From Strongylocentrotus droebachiensis (lineage: Eukaryota; Echinodermata; Echinoidea; Camarodonta; Strongylocentrotidae): a stretch of 64,000 nucleotides of DNA. This document shows positions 34,601 through 41,024 of this stretch, piece by piece (position 1 is the stretch's first letter; each line of letters begins with the position of its first letter). The stretch spans positions 62,001-126,000 of the forward strand of contig JAVYIG010002367.1 of the NCBI GenBank assembly GCA_035222895.1. Reading direction: 5' to 3'. Below the pieces are notes generated by a model, which saw only the letters and a list, made by a program, of their open reading frames with translations, was not told where the DNA came from and ran no database searches. The position numbers and the translations under genes were made by a program.

Positions 34601-36535
34601 ACGTACTGCAAATGTAAAAAAGCTGTACATGTATACATGTAGTTGCTTCATATTAAGTAGCCTTTTCTTTAACCGAACTAATTCCATTGTTTTTATTATA
34701 ATTGACAATGCTGTTTATTCACGTTAACAATCTAAATTAATTACTTGACTTTAATGATATTGCTCTCTCTCTCTCTAGACATTTTCTCTATGAACCGTAT
34801 ATAATATGGTACTAAGGCGCGATGCAGATATAAACAACAATTTGTTTAGTTTGACAGTATTTAGATTACGCTGCTTGGAATAGACTTTCCTTTCTTTCTA
34901 TAGTCTGTCCTTTAATCCCTTTTCATTCCTGTTCTAACTCTCTTCAACTACATTGCACAGGAAAACTGTGTGTAGAACTTGATCAAAGTGTCTTCTGCAA
35001 GTTTAGAATATCACAATATACTCATATATTTTGTATAATGATCATAATCATATTCAGTAGAGAATTTCTATGACAAATCAAATTCTTTGATATGAAAATG
35101 CTATTCAAAAGCCTGAGGTCCATACGGTTTTCATTCTCAAAATTGCACGATGCATCATACATGAAAATTAGTTTGTTCTCCACAATCAGTGGAGTAATGA
35201 CCTGTTTTGGTAAGCTTTCACTAACTGTGCTGCAGGCTTCTTCAGACCTATGTCATAGCTGGTACTGTTGCTTATATGCAGTTGGTCTGAAGAAGCTTTC
35301 CCCACGGCAAGTGATAGCTTTCATACCAAAACAGGTACTGGTATTTATTCCATTGATTGTGAAGAAAGAATTAATTTTGAAGTGCATGGTATTTCAAGTA
35401 TACTCTTAACACTCTTATTATTACCATTTAAATTGTGCGATACTCTTTTAGACATCATAGCGATGGTTTTTAATAGAAAGGCGTAGAAATGATGGTTCTT
35501 ATAATAGAAAGGCGTTAAATGATCTAAAGCTCTTTTGCCAATACCCCTTGTTGTTTTCATGACAATCTGAAAAGACAGTTTTGTAGGGATTTAAAAACAA
35601 CACAGTTGCGGAGCTCATTTAATATGCTCCGATGCCTCATATTGCATTACTCTTATTTTATTATGTCACAACATAGTATAAGTTACACTGTACATGCATA
35701 TCTTAGATCTCAACTCTGCTGACACTGTTCATCTACATGACCCTACTTCTCATAATACTCTCTAAATGAACAGGAGTGGAAATAAATCCATGAAATCCAT
35801 GCTCAAATTAGTGGAAACCACTCCCAAATAAGTGGAAACCACTCCCAAATTAGTGGAAACCACTCTCAAATTAGTAAAAAACACTCCCAAATTAGTGGAA
35901 ACCACTCCCAAAATAAGTGGAAACCACTCCCAAATAAGTGGAAACCACTCCCAAATTAGTGGAAACCACTCTCAAATTAGTGAAAACCGCTCTCAAAAGA
36001 GTCACTCAACTACTATTTCGGAGTGGATTTTCTGTAATTTGGAGTGGATTTGACTCTTAAAAGAAGGATTTTAACTCATGTTTATTGAGAGAGAGAGAAG
36101 ACACCCTACCACACTATTGATTATACATGAACCATCGCTTATCATAATTCCTTTTGCAATCTTTTCAGGGGCGCCTGGCTACCCACTGATGACCGTGAAC
36201 AAGTCCAAGAGGAGGGGCTTTTTGACTTTCAAATACCAGATGGAGCAGCATGCAGAGGGGGCGTGGCTGGAGCCTTACCAGCAGGTGGTGGAGCCGCAGG
36301 AGCAGGAGGAGGCGTGGTCAGTGAAGGAGCGGTGGTGCTTAGACGGAAGCGGTCGTCACGCCGGAAGGCTGGCGTCTGGAGAGGCAGCGCCGTGCTGAGC
36401 ACCGACATCACCTCGTACTATAGCTGCAGAGAACACATCATGTTGATCGAAGAGATGCGCAGGTACTCGCAGCTCAGTGACTCCAGTAACGTCGAAGAAG
36501 AAGAGTTCAGACTCCACTCCAATGACTTCATGTGA
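3112..36535 (+). CDS. GOLGA4: Golgin-245/GOLGA4-like trans-Golgi coiled-coil tether (multi-exon, 5' incomplete)
   Basis: The joined exons are 3112-3261, 6393-6521, 12002-12181, 14423-14629, 16187-16279, 16554-16655, 17372-21238, 22317-22504, 23143-23342, 24460-24590, 25418-25636, 26447-26554, 27597-27687, 28464-28525, 29078-29125 and 29423-29512, followed by alternative 3' exons. Every junction is GT-AG and in phase, giving about 1955 codons before the tail. The protein is almost all charged heptad coiled coil (Glu, Lys, Gln, Leu) and ends in a GRIP domain with EYLKKVLYEYMMGRETK and TMAKVIAAVVKF. In known golgins GRIP binds Arl1-GTP at the trans-Golgi, and the rod tethers vesicles. Blocks such as KAKLAELKKKAEAKL and LKKILREMNIKMAEKEKEM resemble vertebrate GOLGA4 near the same place, which favours it over GOLGA1 or GCC proteins. 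No N-terminal start was identified. Orthology is inferred from remembered family features, not from a search. Confidence 0.88.
4386..4770 (+). repeat. GA-rich purine tract
   Basis: This stretch is almost all A and G, in blocks of GAGA, AAAGAGAAAG and a repeated unit with AGAGCAAGCAGGGACAGAG (seen at about 4433 and 4482). It produces spurious Ser/Leu/Phe-rich open frames on the minus strand. It is a simple repeat, not a gene. Confidence 0.9.
5097..5300 (+). mobile_element. tRNA-derived SINE, copy 1
   Basis: The head resembles a tRNA promoter, with an A-box-like GATGGCTCAGTGG and a B-box-like GGTTCGAAACC. The body after it contains TTAATCCTCATTAC and CCCTCAGAGAGGA. A second copy with the same order of blocks lies at 44836-45045. 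The head would not fold into a complete tRNA, so this is a SINE and not a tRNA gene. Confidence 0.8.
6393..6521 (+). CDS. GOLGA4: Golgin exon 2 (start of coiled coil)
   Basis: This is a 43-codon phase-0 exon. The acceptor follows a CT-rich tract (CTCTATTAG) and the donor is AAG|gtatct. It begins KEKDDLKEEMLKEKEAA and continues as charged heptad-like sequence, typical of golgin rod. Confidence 0.85.
7495..7895 (+). repeat. Pyrimidine (CT/T) tract
   Basis: This is 400 bp of nearly pure C and T, including long (CT)n and T-rich blocks. It creates Ser/Leu/Phe open frames on + and Glu/Arg frames on -. No coding evidence. Confidence 0.9.
8814..9175 (+). repeat. 181-bp tandem duplication
   Basis: Two head-to-tail copies (8814-8994 and 8995-9175) share CAAATTGGTTC, GCTTCATACTGCAGTCC and CATATAGAACCAACT. 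The copies differ at scattered positions, so the duplication is not recent. Confidence 0.85.
9391..9541. mobile_element. MITE with GGGCCC-type inverted ends
   Basis: The left end, GGGCCCCATTTCACAAA, is mirrored by TTTGTGAAACGGGTCCC at the right. An internal TGTCA/TGACA palindrome gives about 150 bp of imperfect foldback. No coding capacity, so it is a non-autonomous DNA transposon. Confidence 0.75.
10248..10415 (+). repeat. Dispersed repeat, copy 1
   Basis: This stretch matches 30272-30442 in the same orientation, including AACTCAAGAAT, GTGGACTGGTTGAATTAG and CTTTAATATGTCA. The type of element is not recognised. Confidence 0.75.
11404..11497 (+). repeat. (CT)n microsatellite
   Basis: This is an almost perfect CT dinucleotide run with one short T-rich interruption. 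Confidence 0.95.
12002..12181 (+). CDS. GOLGA4: Golgin exon 3
   Basis: This 60-codon phase-0 exon has acceptor CCGTTTAG and donor TCT|gtaagt, a near-consensus donor. The translation starts IREHELALQRHTEEQQ and is continuous heptad coiled coil. Confidence 0.88.
13310..13392 (+). pseudogene. Decayed copy of golgin exon 4 (copy P1)
   Basis: After a pyrimidine-rich pseudo-acceptor (TCTCGTTTACAAG), the sequence encodes a match to the start of exon 4: KLEQDSSLQHLQEK, where the live exon has KLEQDSELQQLQEK. A TAG stop follows immediately. The match starts at the same exon boundary, so this looks like a tandem duplicate of the exon, now dead. Confidence 0.75.
13393..13948. mobile_element. Inverted-repeat DNA transposon (non-autonomous)
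   Basis: The left end is TACCGTATTTGCCGGC and the right end is GCCGGCAAATACGGTA, a perfect 16-bp inverted repeat. GGCCGCAG and CTGCGGCC lie just inside. If TA is the target duplication, the element is 13395-13946. It carries two long T runs and a LINE fragment but no transposase. It separates exon-4 copies P1 and P2. Confidence 0.85.
13532..13815 (+). pseudogene. Non-LTR retrotransposon reverse-transcriptase fragment
   Basis: Broken frames encode WFERYLSNRSQYV, then a stretch like GVLQGSILGPSTLL followed by FLIHINDL, the signature of the RT region of CR1/Jockey/L2-like LINEs. It is frameshifted and truncated at both ends. It lies inside the inverted-repeat element at 13393-13948. Confidence 0.7.
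13960..14102 (+). pseudogene. Decayed copy of golgin exon 4 (copy P2)
   Basis: A pyrimidine tract ending AATTCACAAG precedes GAGAAGTTGAATTCC. A segment similar to the start of exon 4 then ends with ATGGAGAAGTACAAGACTGAC (shown up to GAC only). A small internal insertion brings in a TAG. The intron side also matches the region before the live exon (CTGAA, CTTTTACTC), so intron and exon were duplicated together. Confidence 0.7.
14120..14262 (+). pseudogene. Decayed copy of golgin exon 4 (copy P3)
   Basis: TTCTTAACCACAG is a good acceptor, and the next codons are GAG TAA TTT GAG CAG GAT, against GAG AAG TTA GAG CAG GAT in the live exon. The in-frame TAA is the second codon. Similarity continues through GAGAAATACAAGGCAGAC. 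It is clearly non-functional. Confidence 0.75.
14423..14629 (+). CDS. GOLGA4: Golgin exon 4
   Basis: This 69-codon phase-0 exon has acceptor GGCCACAG and donor CAG|gtattg. It begins EKLEQDSELQQLQEKYK and contains SKAVIAKLRAQQ, a short block of the kind seen in golgin rods. It is the only intact member of a series of at least four exon copies (13310, 13960 and 14120 are dead). Confidence 0.88.
14722..14767 (+). ncRNA. Hammerhead-ribozyme-like core
   Basis: CTGACGA at 14729 is followed by a possible stem II (GTG paired with CAC), then GAAACGTC at 14754-14761. Flanking ATCA and TGAT could form part of stem I. This order matches the type I hammerhead core carried by Penelope-like retroelements. 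Stem I has a mismatch next to the core, so activity is doubtful. No Penelope protein was seen nearby. Confidence 0.3.
15295..15625. mobile_element. MITE with long inverted ends
   Basis: The left end, CAGGGTGGTGTTTCATAA, pairs with the right end TTATGAAACGCCCCCCTG. Inside, GTAAAGTTACGCATGACTT mirrors AAGTCATGCGTAACTTTAC. The element is about 330 bp, with no coding sequence. Confidence 0.8.
15722..15775 (+). pseudogene. Decayed copy of golgin exon 5
   Basis: CTCCCCCTTGGGAGCGTAGG aligns with the acceptor and start of exon 5 at 16187 (CCCCCTTAGGAGCATAGG). The acceptor AG has become GG. The next codons read RNYIEELK, against RNYVEELR in the live exon, then similarity stops. Confidence 0.75.
16187..16279 (+). 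CDS. GOLGA4: Golgin exon 5
   Basis: This 31-codon phase-0 exon has acceptor CCCCCTTAG and donor CAG|gtatgt. The translation EHRNYVEELRQQHQEALEAA continues the coiled coil. A dead copy lies about 440 bp upstream. Confidence 0.87.
16554..16655 (+). CDS. GOLGA4: Golgin exon 6
   Basis: This 34-codon phase-0 exon has acceptor TTTTCATAG and donor CAG|gtacag. It encodes MNDLKQNEEKVVQEKVDQLQ and ends MKQRIQ. The methionine at its start is internal to the spliced protein, not an initiation site. Confidence 0.86.
16721..17057 (+). mobile_element. tRNA-derived SINE, second family, copy 1
   Basis: The head, GTCGTGGTCGAGTGGTTTAA, with GGGTTTGAATCCC further on, resembles a Leu/Ser tRNA promoter. The body has CTCCACCCAGGTGTTAAATG and CTGGCTGGAATGCTCCCC. 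The tail has AAGCGCTTAGAGACAT and AAGCGCTATATAAA, ending in a TTA/ATT repeat. A second + copy is at 53895-54212. Confidence 0.85.
17372..21238 (+). CDS. GOLGA4: Golgin exon 7, 3.87-kb central rod exon
   Basis: This is one uninterrupted 1289-codon exon. The acceptor is CTCTTACAG and the donor is ATG|gtatga, with phase 0 at both ends. The translation is charged coiled coil with little Pro or aromatic content. It has an internal duplication: NHEKELSRRLEALEVQ near codon 136 of the exon recurs as NHEKDVARRVEAWEAQ 278 codons later. Near its end, KAKLAELKKKAEAKLVQIK resembles a conserved part of vertebrate GOLGA4. A single long rod exon among many small ones also fits what is known of GOLGA4-type genes. 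In the cell this part would form the long flexible tether. Confidence 0.93.
21720..21860. mobile_element. Probable MITE remnant
   Basis: AGGGCCCGTTGCC at the left and CCTTGCCCCC at the right are weakly inverted, and ATTGATGGTAAC/GTTACCATCAAT are mirrored inside. It looks like a decayed member of a GGGCCC-ended MITE group. Confidence 0.45.
22317..22504 (+). CDS. GOLGA4: Golgin exon 8
   Basis: The acceptor is CTCACCAG and the donor is AG|gtaaag. The exon is 188 nt, entered in phase 0 and leaving two bases of an AGT codon. It encodes VVEARELVEMEVTQQVESQV and ends KIEAM. Confidence 0.9.
22745..23125 (+). pseudogene. Degenerate LINE 3' fragment
   Basis: Broken frames give KALNGQTPSYVTELLN and, later, an RDW-SFLCAAP-like stretch, the C-terminal end of a CR1/L2-like ORF2. 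It is followed by a tail with TTTATTGCGCTTTACAAGTG. It is full of stops and lies in the golgin intron. Confidence 0.6.
23143..23342 (+). CDS. GOLGA4: Golgin exon 9
   Basis: This 200-nt exon has acceptor TTGTCGTAG and donor A|gtgagt. Its phase completes the AGT codon from exon 8. It contains LKKILREMNIKMAEKEKEM, close to a segment near the C-terminal third of vertebrate GOLGA4. Confidence 0.9.
23396..24407 (+). repeat. 506-bp tandem duplication in a golgin intron
   Basis: Two copies (about 23396-23901 and 23902-24407) share TTGTAGCTACTTGC, GGTCCCCCATGAT, AATGTAATTTCCATGG and TAAGAGATAGAGGACTTC. The front part of the same unit recurs at 43358-43525 in the ACE-like gene, so the duplicated block contains a dispersed repeat. 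Confidence 0.88.
24460..24590 (+). CDS. GOLGA4: Golgin exon 10
   Basis: This 131-nt exon has acceptor GATGTGCAG and donor AGC|gtaagt. It completes an AAT codon with exon 9 and ends in phase 0. It encodes NKGQTVEERMEKEHMQ and ends ISEKYEEQLS. Two dead copies of its 3' half follow at 24669 and 24789. Confidence 0.9.
24597..24900 (+). pseudogene. Two decayed partial copies of golgin exon 10 between GGT repeats
   Basis: Copy 1 (24669-24752) repeats GAGCTGCAGGTTCAGCTAGA and GAGAAATATGAGGAACAGCT. Copy 2 (about 24795-24860) repeats AGAAGCATGAAAAACAGCTC and also the splice donor and following intron, GTAAGTTCATGAGGGTG. GGT/GAT microsatellite runs lie between the copies. Small deletions shift the frame in copy 1. 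Confidence 0.8.
25418..25636 (+). CDS. GOLGA4: Golgin exon 11
   Basis: This 73-codon phase-0 exon has acceptor GTCTTCCAG and donor CAG|gtttgt. It encodes DKKEQKDKMRAEYDERISSM and ends LQEEIAIMQQ, continuing the coiled coil. Confidence 0.9.
25944..26140 (+). pseudogene. Scraps of a second golgin exon 11
   Basis: CTATCATGCAACAGGTTTGT with TATAAGACTGTTAG repeats the exact end of exon 11 and the first bases of its intron (25626-25656). Further on, GAAACGGAAGATGCCAAG resembles GAGATGGAAGATGTGAAGG inside exon 11. These look like pieces of a duplicated exon. Confidence 0.6.
26447..26554 (+). CDS. GOLGA4: Golgin exon 12 (linker before GRIP)
   Basis: This 36-codon phase-0 exon has acceptor TTCTTATAG and donor CAG|gtaagt. 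The translation, VSLPTSLHYLDPVSMSQSDG, has no heptads, so the coiled coil is interrupted here by a flexible linker. Confidence 0.85.
27070..27530 (+). repeat. Tandem array flanked by a 90-bp direct repeat
   Basis: ACAGTCAAACCTGTCTATAG opens an array of four units of about 75 bp, each with GTGGTCTTTGTAGAC, closing with AGGCTTGACTGT. The same 90-bp flank (ACCATTGATTAATTTCT to ATTTGTATGATGA) lies on both sides at 27070-27160 and 27446-27530. The pattern suggests a repeat element inside a tandem duplication. Confidence 0.75.
27597..27687 (+). CDS. GOLGA4: Golgin exon 13
   Basis: This 91-nt exon has acceptor GATTGCAG and donor G|gtaagt. It encodes AESQQLRGLLAEVKLKEKRL and ends LRGG, leaving one base. 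It is the last coiled-coil segment before GRIP. Confidence 0.88.
27712..28060 (+). pseudogene. LINE ORF2 3' fragment
   Basis: ILKNLHWLPIELPIKQRIKY and LLLTYRSLNGFVPEYISSL, then AFIAAAPQLWNSLP after a frame break, are the familiar C-terminal part of CR1/L2-like LINE polyproteins. It lies directly behind exon 13, so unspliced reading from the exon runs into it. Confidence 0.75.
28464..28525 (+). CDS. GOLGA4: Golgin exon 14 (start of GRIP)
   Basis: This 62-nt exon has acceptor CTGACCAG and donor GAG|gtacaa. It joins exon 13 in a Gly codon and encodes GGANSMVKTGPVLAEATEIE. The last residues match the approach to GRIP in GOLGA4. Confidence 0.9.
28657..28965 (+). repeat. GA-rich microsatellite tracts
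   Basis: (GA)n and ACAGACAG-type runs fill this part of the intron between exons 14 and 15. They generate Ser/Leu open frames on the minus strand. Confidence 0.9.
29078..29125 (+). CDS. GOLGA4: Golgin exon 15 (GRIP core)
   Basis: This 16-codon phase-0 exon is too short to stand out as an open frame. It encodes YLKKVLYEYMMGRETK, with acceptor ATTACAG and donor AAG|gtgaga. The leading Tyr is the position known to be essential for Arl1 and Golgi binding in GRIP domains. Confidence 0.95.
29423..29512 (+). CDS. GOLGA4: Golgin exon 16 (end of GRIP)
   Basis: This 30-codon phase-0 exon has acceptor GTTAAACAG and donor CTG|gtaaga. It encodes TMAKVIAAVVKFSREQTDNI and ends QKQGL, completing the GRIP domain. 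A short dead copy of its start (AAACAGACAATGGGTAAAG) lies at 29360-29388. Confidence 0.95.
29600..29884 (-). mobile_element. SINE on the minus strand
   Basis: Read on the minus strand it opens GAGGTGTCGTGGTCGAGTAG, a tRNA-like head, contains GGTTTGTGGTTAGAGTCC, and ends with GCGCTATACAAGCACCCAAT and an ATT repeat. It is related in layout to the SINE at 16721 but differs in the body. Confidence 0.75.
30272..30442 (+). repeat. Dispersed repeat, copy 2
   Basis: Same orientation and order of blocks as 10248-10415. The 171-bp match has scattered substitutions. Confidence 0.75.
31853..31870 (+). CDS. GOLGA4: Alternative golgin 3' exon A (short tail)
   Basis: TTTTCTTTTAG is a strong acceptor. In the required phase 0 the exon reads F-H-P-S-S-stop, so GRIP would end in a five-residue tail. 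Vertebrate GOLGA4 has comparable very short post-GRIP tails. A further candidate at 34018 (acceptor TTGGACAG, then LGVTQS and a stop) is weaker. Confidence 0.5.
   Translation, partial: FHPSS
32726..32781 (+). CDS. GOLGA4: Alternative golgin 3' exon B1, 56 nt
   Basis: The acceptor GGTGTTTTCTAG and the donor CTT|gtgagt frame a 56-nt exon with no stop in phase 0: VPDHVCSTVSRRLSRNYN plus two bases. Those two bases complete a Leu codon with the exon at 36169 and open its only long frame. Two consensus splice sites and phase agreement at both ends support it. Confidence 0.6.
32795..33590 (+). repeat. Irregular cluster of GCATTCAAATGGAATGC motifs
   Basis: Variants of the near-palindrome GCATTCAAATGGAATGC occur repeatedly (about 32818, 32845, 32880, 32925, 33500, 33540). 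The cluster is split by a MITE copy at 33200-33393. No coding potential seen. Confidence 0.65.
33200..33393 (-). mobile_element. Partial copy of the MITE found in the Gypsy element
   Basis: The reverse complement of this segment matches 58539-58735, including GGTTGATCATCTAGCAT, GGTTCTGGAATCATC and ATGTATATGGGACTAC. The TTAA at 33394-33397 borders the conserved end, as it does in the other copy. Confidence 0.85.
34126..34160 (+). repeat. Poly-C run
   Basis: This is a homopolymer of about 30 C bases. Length is likely to be unreliable in assembly. Confidence 0.9.
35181..35361. mobile_element. Short foldback MITE
   Basis: CACAATCAGTGGAGTAATGA, then CCTGTTTTGGTAAGCTTTCA and CTTCTTCAGACC, are mirrored by GGTCTGAAGAAG, AGCTTTCATACCAAAACAGG and CCATTGATTGTG. 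The two arms cover most of the 181 bp. Confidence 0.85.
35805..36000 (+). repeat. 21-bp tandem repeat
   Basis: About nine units of AGTGGAAACCACTCCCAAAT follow one another, and the 7-codon period gives an open frame of repeated KLVETTP. An inverted GGAGTGGATTT follows at about 36020-36050. The frame has no start or splice context and is probably not coding. Confidence 0.85.
36169..36535 (+). CDS. GOLGA4: Alternative golgin 3' exon B2, long C-terminal tail
   Basis: After acceptor CAATCTTTTCAG, one frame is open for about 121 codons to TGA at 36533. It opens GAWLPTDDREQVQEEGL, has a Gly/Ala-rich stretch, a basic block LRRKRSSRRK, and ends EEEFRLHSNDFM. Its phase needs two bases from the previous exon, which 32726-32781 supplies. 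GC content is higher than the surroundings, as expected of coding sequence. I do not recognise the domain. It could instead be the last exon of another transcript. Confidence 0.6.
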
Positions 36536-37971
36536 AGCTAGCCGTGCTGGCTTCCGTTCATCCTTTATTTATTAGCCATTGCCGATTGCTTCCTTTCTAG
36601 TACATGCATAAGTATCGCAGTCACGCCACCAAGCTAGCCATAAAAACATTGATGACTCCACATCACCGATTCCCAGCCATTGTCTCCTGTTGGTCTCCTG
36701 TCGGCCTCCTGTCTGTCTCCCATTGTTCCTGTTTGTGTGACTGGAGTATAAGAATGACCCCATTCGTAATTTTGAATTCTATTGAGCTATAAACTAGATT
36801 CAGAAAAGAGGATTCCATAGAAGTCCCATACATGTACCTCCATTCTATGATTATTTTCCCAAGCTTATTCTAACTTTTCTTGTGAGGAAAAAAACCTCCC
36901 TTTATATCTACTTATCTCCTATATCTCCAGGGCCTTTGTTAAGCCTGTAAAGATAATTGTCTAACATATACATGTACCTTTCAAGGAGACAAATTTTTCT
37001 AGGAAACTCATCTCGATCATTGGCAATCCTGAGAAGTAAAAAGGCATTTAAACTGTAACTTATCATTAAATGCCCTTCTTCTTCTCATGAGCAAAAACAC
37101 TGGATTGTGAGCTCCCATGGTGAAAAAAGTTTTTTGAATGTCGCACTGATCCTTCTCATATATTGTCAATATTTCTCCTACAGTGCTATGATACTGTATG
37201 AATGCTTGTATCATTCCATTAGTAAATACATGTATTTCTTACACATCTTATCAAGTGTATATAAACATAAATATGTTGTTTTGGTGGGTTTTTTTTTAAT
37301 TGCACATTCTAACTTATGATTTGAATCCATTTTTAGTTTTTTATAGTTATAAGTTACACTGAAAATGACAAATAATGTAATTTCTTTTCAATATACTAAT
37401 ATATTATTTTGCCATTACATATTTTGTTGAAATACTTATCACATACTTTGACTGTAGTAATTTTGAATGTTATTTTTCTGGATTTTTTTTTTTTTTTTAA
37501 ATATATTATTAGCTCATAAAAATATTTGATTTCTAGCTTTTGATTTTTAAACAAAGTAGGTCATGCATGTACGTTTTAATTATTGCTTCAGTAATGCACC
37601 AAATAGCAGCTCATGTTAGGATAAATGTCAGGGGTATTTTTTTTTTTTTTTTTCCTAATGGTATCGGTGAAATGGGATTTTAATGGGTCAAACATTTTCT
37701 ATTTTTTTAAACATTTAGTGCCAAATTCTTAATGATTTTTCTGTGGGTATAACTGTTTGTGCTTATGATTTTTCGCACTGTAACATTTTCAATGTCAAAA
37801 TACAAGTATGTAAGGGTTAATAATGATAAAACAGTAAACTTCTGCAACTAGTTGTCCACACATTTAATGCGAAGTATTCATGAATGTAGATAATAGTTTT
37901 TGACATTTTTATACAGTATGAGTTTATTATACAGCTTGTAGTCTATTAATTAAAAGTGTATTGATTTACAG

Positions 37972-38184
37972 TGGCCCCGAATTCACAAAGGAGGTTTAAA
38001 CCCACATTTTACATAACCCATGGTTTAAAAATTATTGCAAAATAAGCGTACCTTGCCTTGCGCACGTCTAATATTGAGCCTCAGACTGTGTTGCGCTTAT
38101 TTTGCGCTAATTTTAGACCATGGGTTATGTAAATAGAGATTTTTACAGGGGTTAAATTTAAACCTCCTTTGTGTATTCGGGCCA
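37972..38184. mobile_element. MITE with 28-bp inverted ends
   Basis: TGGCCCCGAATTCACAAAGG at the left is mirrored by CCTTTGTGTATTCGGGCCA at the right. Inside, ATAACCCATGGT and ACCATGGGTTAT also pair. 213 bp, non-coding. Confidence 0.85.
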
Positions 38185-40145
38185 TTGTGTTTGAGAAAGA
38201 GCAAATCTTCTTGTTTATTTCATTTATTGCCGTATCTACATAAGCATGTAAATACAGAGTTTGCTCCTTATATATATTGAAATTTTATTTTATACCATGC
38301 GTACAAAGTTAATCTGTTACTGTATACTTACTACAATGCACATTCCGTTTTGAAAATATCTTATGATACCCTCCACCTCTCCCTCCCCCTCTTTTATAAA
38401 TTTAAGCTTTATGTGTTTGTATGTATCATTTACATGTGTACGTACAAGCAATTCTTCCTCAAAGAAAATGAAATATTTTCATTTCATCATTCATGGTCTC
38501 TAAAAATCAACTTAATGCAATTTCAATAGCCTTGTGCGTGTCACCTATTGAAATTTGTGAACATGACAATCACGTTTCAGGTAATACAAACATGGTTTCT
38601 ATGGGACATACAATAGGGTGTTGAAATTGCCCTTGAGTTCAATTTTCTAAAAAATAGTTACGATTATGTTAAAGGCACTATAGCCCCATAAAATGTCCAA
38701 TTGTATCCTCAATGAAATATTCTCTCCAATATAGTTGTCTGTTGTCATGACATCTTTTTTATTTTATTTTTGTTTTGCTTCAAAGAAGTTACGACTTCAA
38801 GTTGAATGAATTGTTTAGTATTATAAGAGGGTCATATCCTTAGCTGCTGTTACTATTTCGAAATACAATTGTATTCCCTGATGTATTCAAAGTTACTTGC
38901 ATAACACTTAAATCTTGATTAGTTACGTGCCTATGAATAAACAGTTAATCTCAGAAAAGTCATCTTGAAATCCGTCGACATTTACAGACAAATTTGTAGA
39001 ATGAAATTCTCTTGTTATTCATTTCTTACATTGAGTAGGTTGTAATGAAATTTGTATGGGAATTTGTGCATATTTCAAATTATATTTTTACAATGATTGG
39101 TGCAATTTTTCTTCTGTTTATAGATAGATGGAATACGCTAGATGAATTTACAATGTCATAAGAAAACAGGGAAGACTGGTTATTGTTTGTAAGGTATTAT
39201 GTTTTGACAGACAATATGGTACAGTAGCTGCTGGTTGAAGGTTAAATGTGCATGATTATGTAAGTTTATTGTTTTTTAACACTATCCTATGTACATGTAG
39301 GTCTTCTTCGTAATTCGCATGCTGGTTGAAAACTTCATGAACAATGACAACTTTGGCTCTCAGCAGATGGTAAATCATATGATTTAATAATAATAATAAT
39401 AATAATATTTAGCTTTTCTATAGCGCTTACTAGTTATAATGATGTCTACAATTTCTAATTAACATAGTTAGTACCTTTATTTTTATCTAATCCATTTCAG
39501 AATTATTTATATTGTATGTATTGTTTTAAATTTTAAATAATTTTAGATGTTTATTTTTTCTGTGAAGCATGCAGATTTATATTTACGGGGTTTAGATCAG
39601 AAAGTATAAGGTGTGTTGCAGATTTTATATGATTTAATAGTAAACGTGACGGTTATATGGTTGTACGATATGAATGAATTGTAATTATAATTTTAAGACA
39701 TTCGTGGGTAATTTTTTCGGGATGTATGAGAAGATATCTGGTAAAATGACAATTATTGATTAAATTGACAGAAATAGTACCAATGTATATGTCCTTTCAA
39801 TGTATTTCTTTGGTTCGTTTCGTAAAAGCTTTTGGCTAGATTTCTAAGAGGCGATGGTGATGTTTTCACCCTGATAATACTCTTTTCAAGATGATCATTT
39901 TGTCTGCCCCTGTCTCCCCATTCTACTGTGTGATGTGTAGGAACATATATGCTGGTGATGGTGAATGAATTACATTTACTTGCAGTATGTAGATGCATAG
40001 TAATGAAACAAGGGGTATGATATTTGAGAGAAATAGAATCAGAAAGTCAGCAAAAGAGAGGATAGAGTGAGGAAAAGAGAAAAAAGAGAAAGGCAAGAGA
40101 TAGAGAAAGTCGTTAAAAAATGGTCAAAGAAAGGGACTCAAATAC

Positions 40146-40445
40146 AGTGGCGGATCCAGGGGGGGGGGGCGGGGCCGCCCCCCCCCCCCCCCCCCTGGGG
40201 AAAAAAAGAAGGTAAAAAAAAAGGGAAAGATTTTTTTTTTTTTTGAAAAAAAGTGACCCTCCCCCCTAAGCCACTGAACGAAATATCTGACGACGTAATT
40301 TTTCCAATTTCCGGGGCAAAAAAAAAAAATGTGGAGAGAAAGGGAAAGAGAAAAAAAGATAAAGAAGAAAGGTAGGGGAAGTTGCGATTTTCCGCCAACA
40401 AAGTGTAGATCAGGGGGGGGGGTGGGGGGGGGGGGGGGGGGCACT
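40146..40445. mobile_element. Possible hAT-like non-autonomous fragment
   Basis: CAGTGGCGGATCCAGG at the left and GCACTGG at the right are short inverted ends, with G/C runs next to both. A similar GGATCCGCGCCTG end lies at 41373. Homopolymers make the boundaries uncertain. Confidence 0.4.
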
Positions 40446-41024
40446 GGCGTCTTGATTGGGGAGGGGGTTTATTTCTGATTCCATAACCGTTACGGTGGTT
40501 TACACATAATGCTGAAATGACATAATTTTCCGAGATTTTTCCTCATTTTTTTAGTAAATTATACATTTTTATGCGTTTGTTGTAAAATGACAAATTCCTA
40601 AATTTACAGCCAGGCAAGAAATATGCTTCTTGAGGTGCCTACATGTCAGGGCCCGCGGAACGGCGGGGATCGGGTGCTTCCAGCTCACCCCCCCCCCCCC
40701 CCACACCCACACATCTGACCGTTATCAAATGCCTAAACCCCTGAGATTCCGGGGTTTCCGCACCCTCGACTCAACCAGGGCCCCTAAGGCGGGCCCCTGA
40801 ATGCTTGTCTGACCGTAATTTATTGCCGTAATCCACTGAGTTTCCGGGAGCGGATAAGGTATCAAAATATGTTCATCTGACCGCAGACGCGTAGCCATGG
40901 GGGCGGTGGGGGCGCCCCCCCCCCCCCACAAAAAAAAAACACCGGCCAAAAAAAAGAGAGGAGAGAAAAAGAAGATGACGTAGGAAGAAAAAGGAGCAGA
41001 CAAGAAACATTTTTTGAAATTCAG

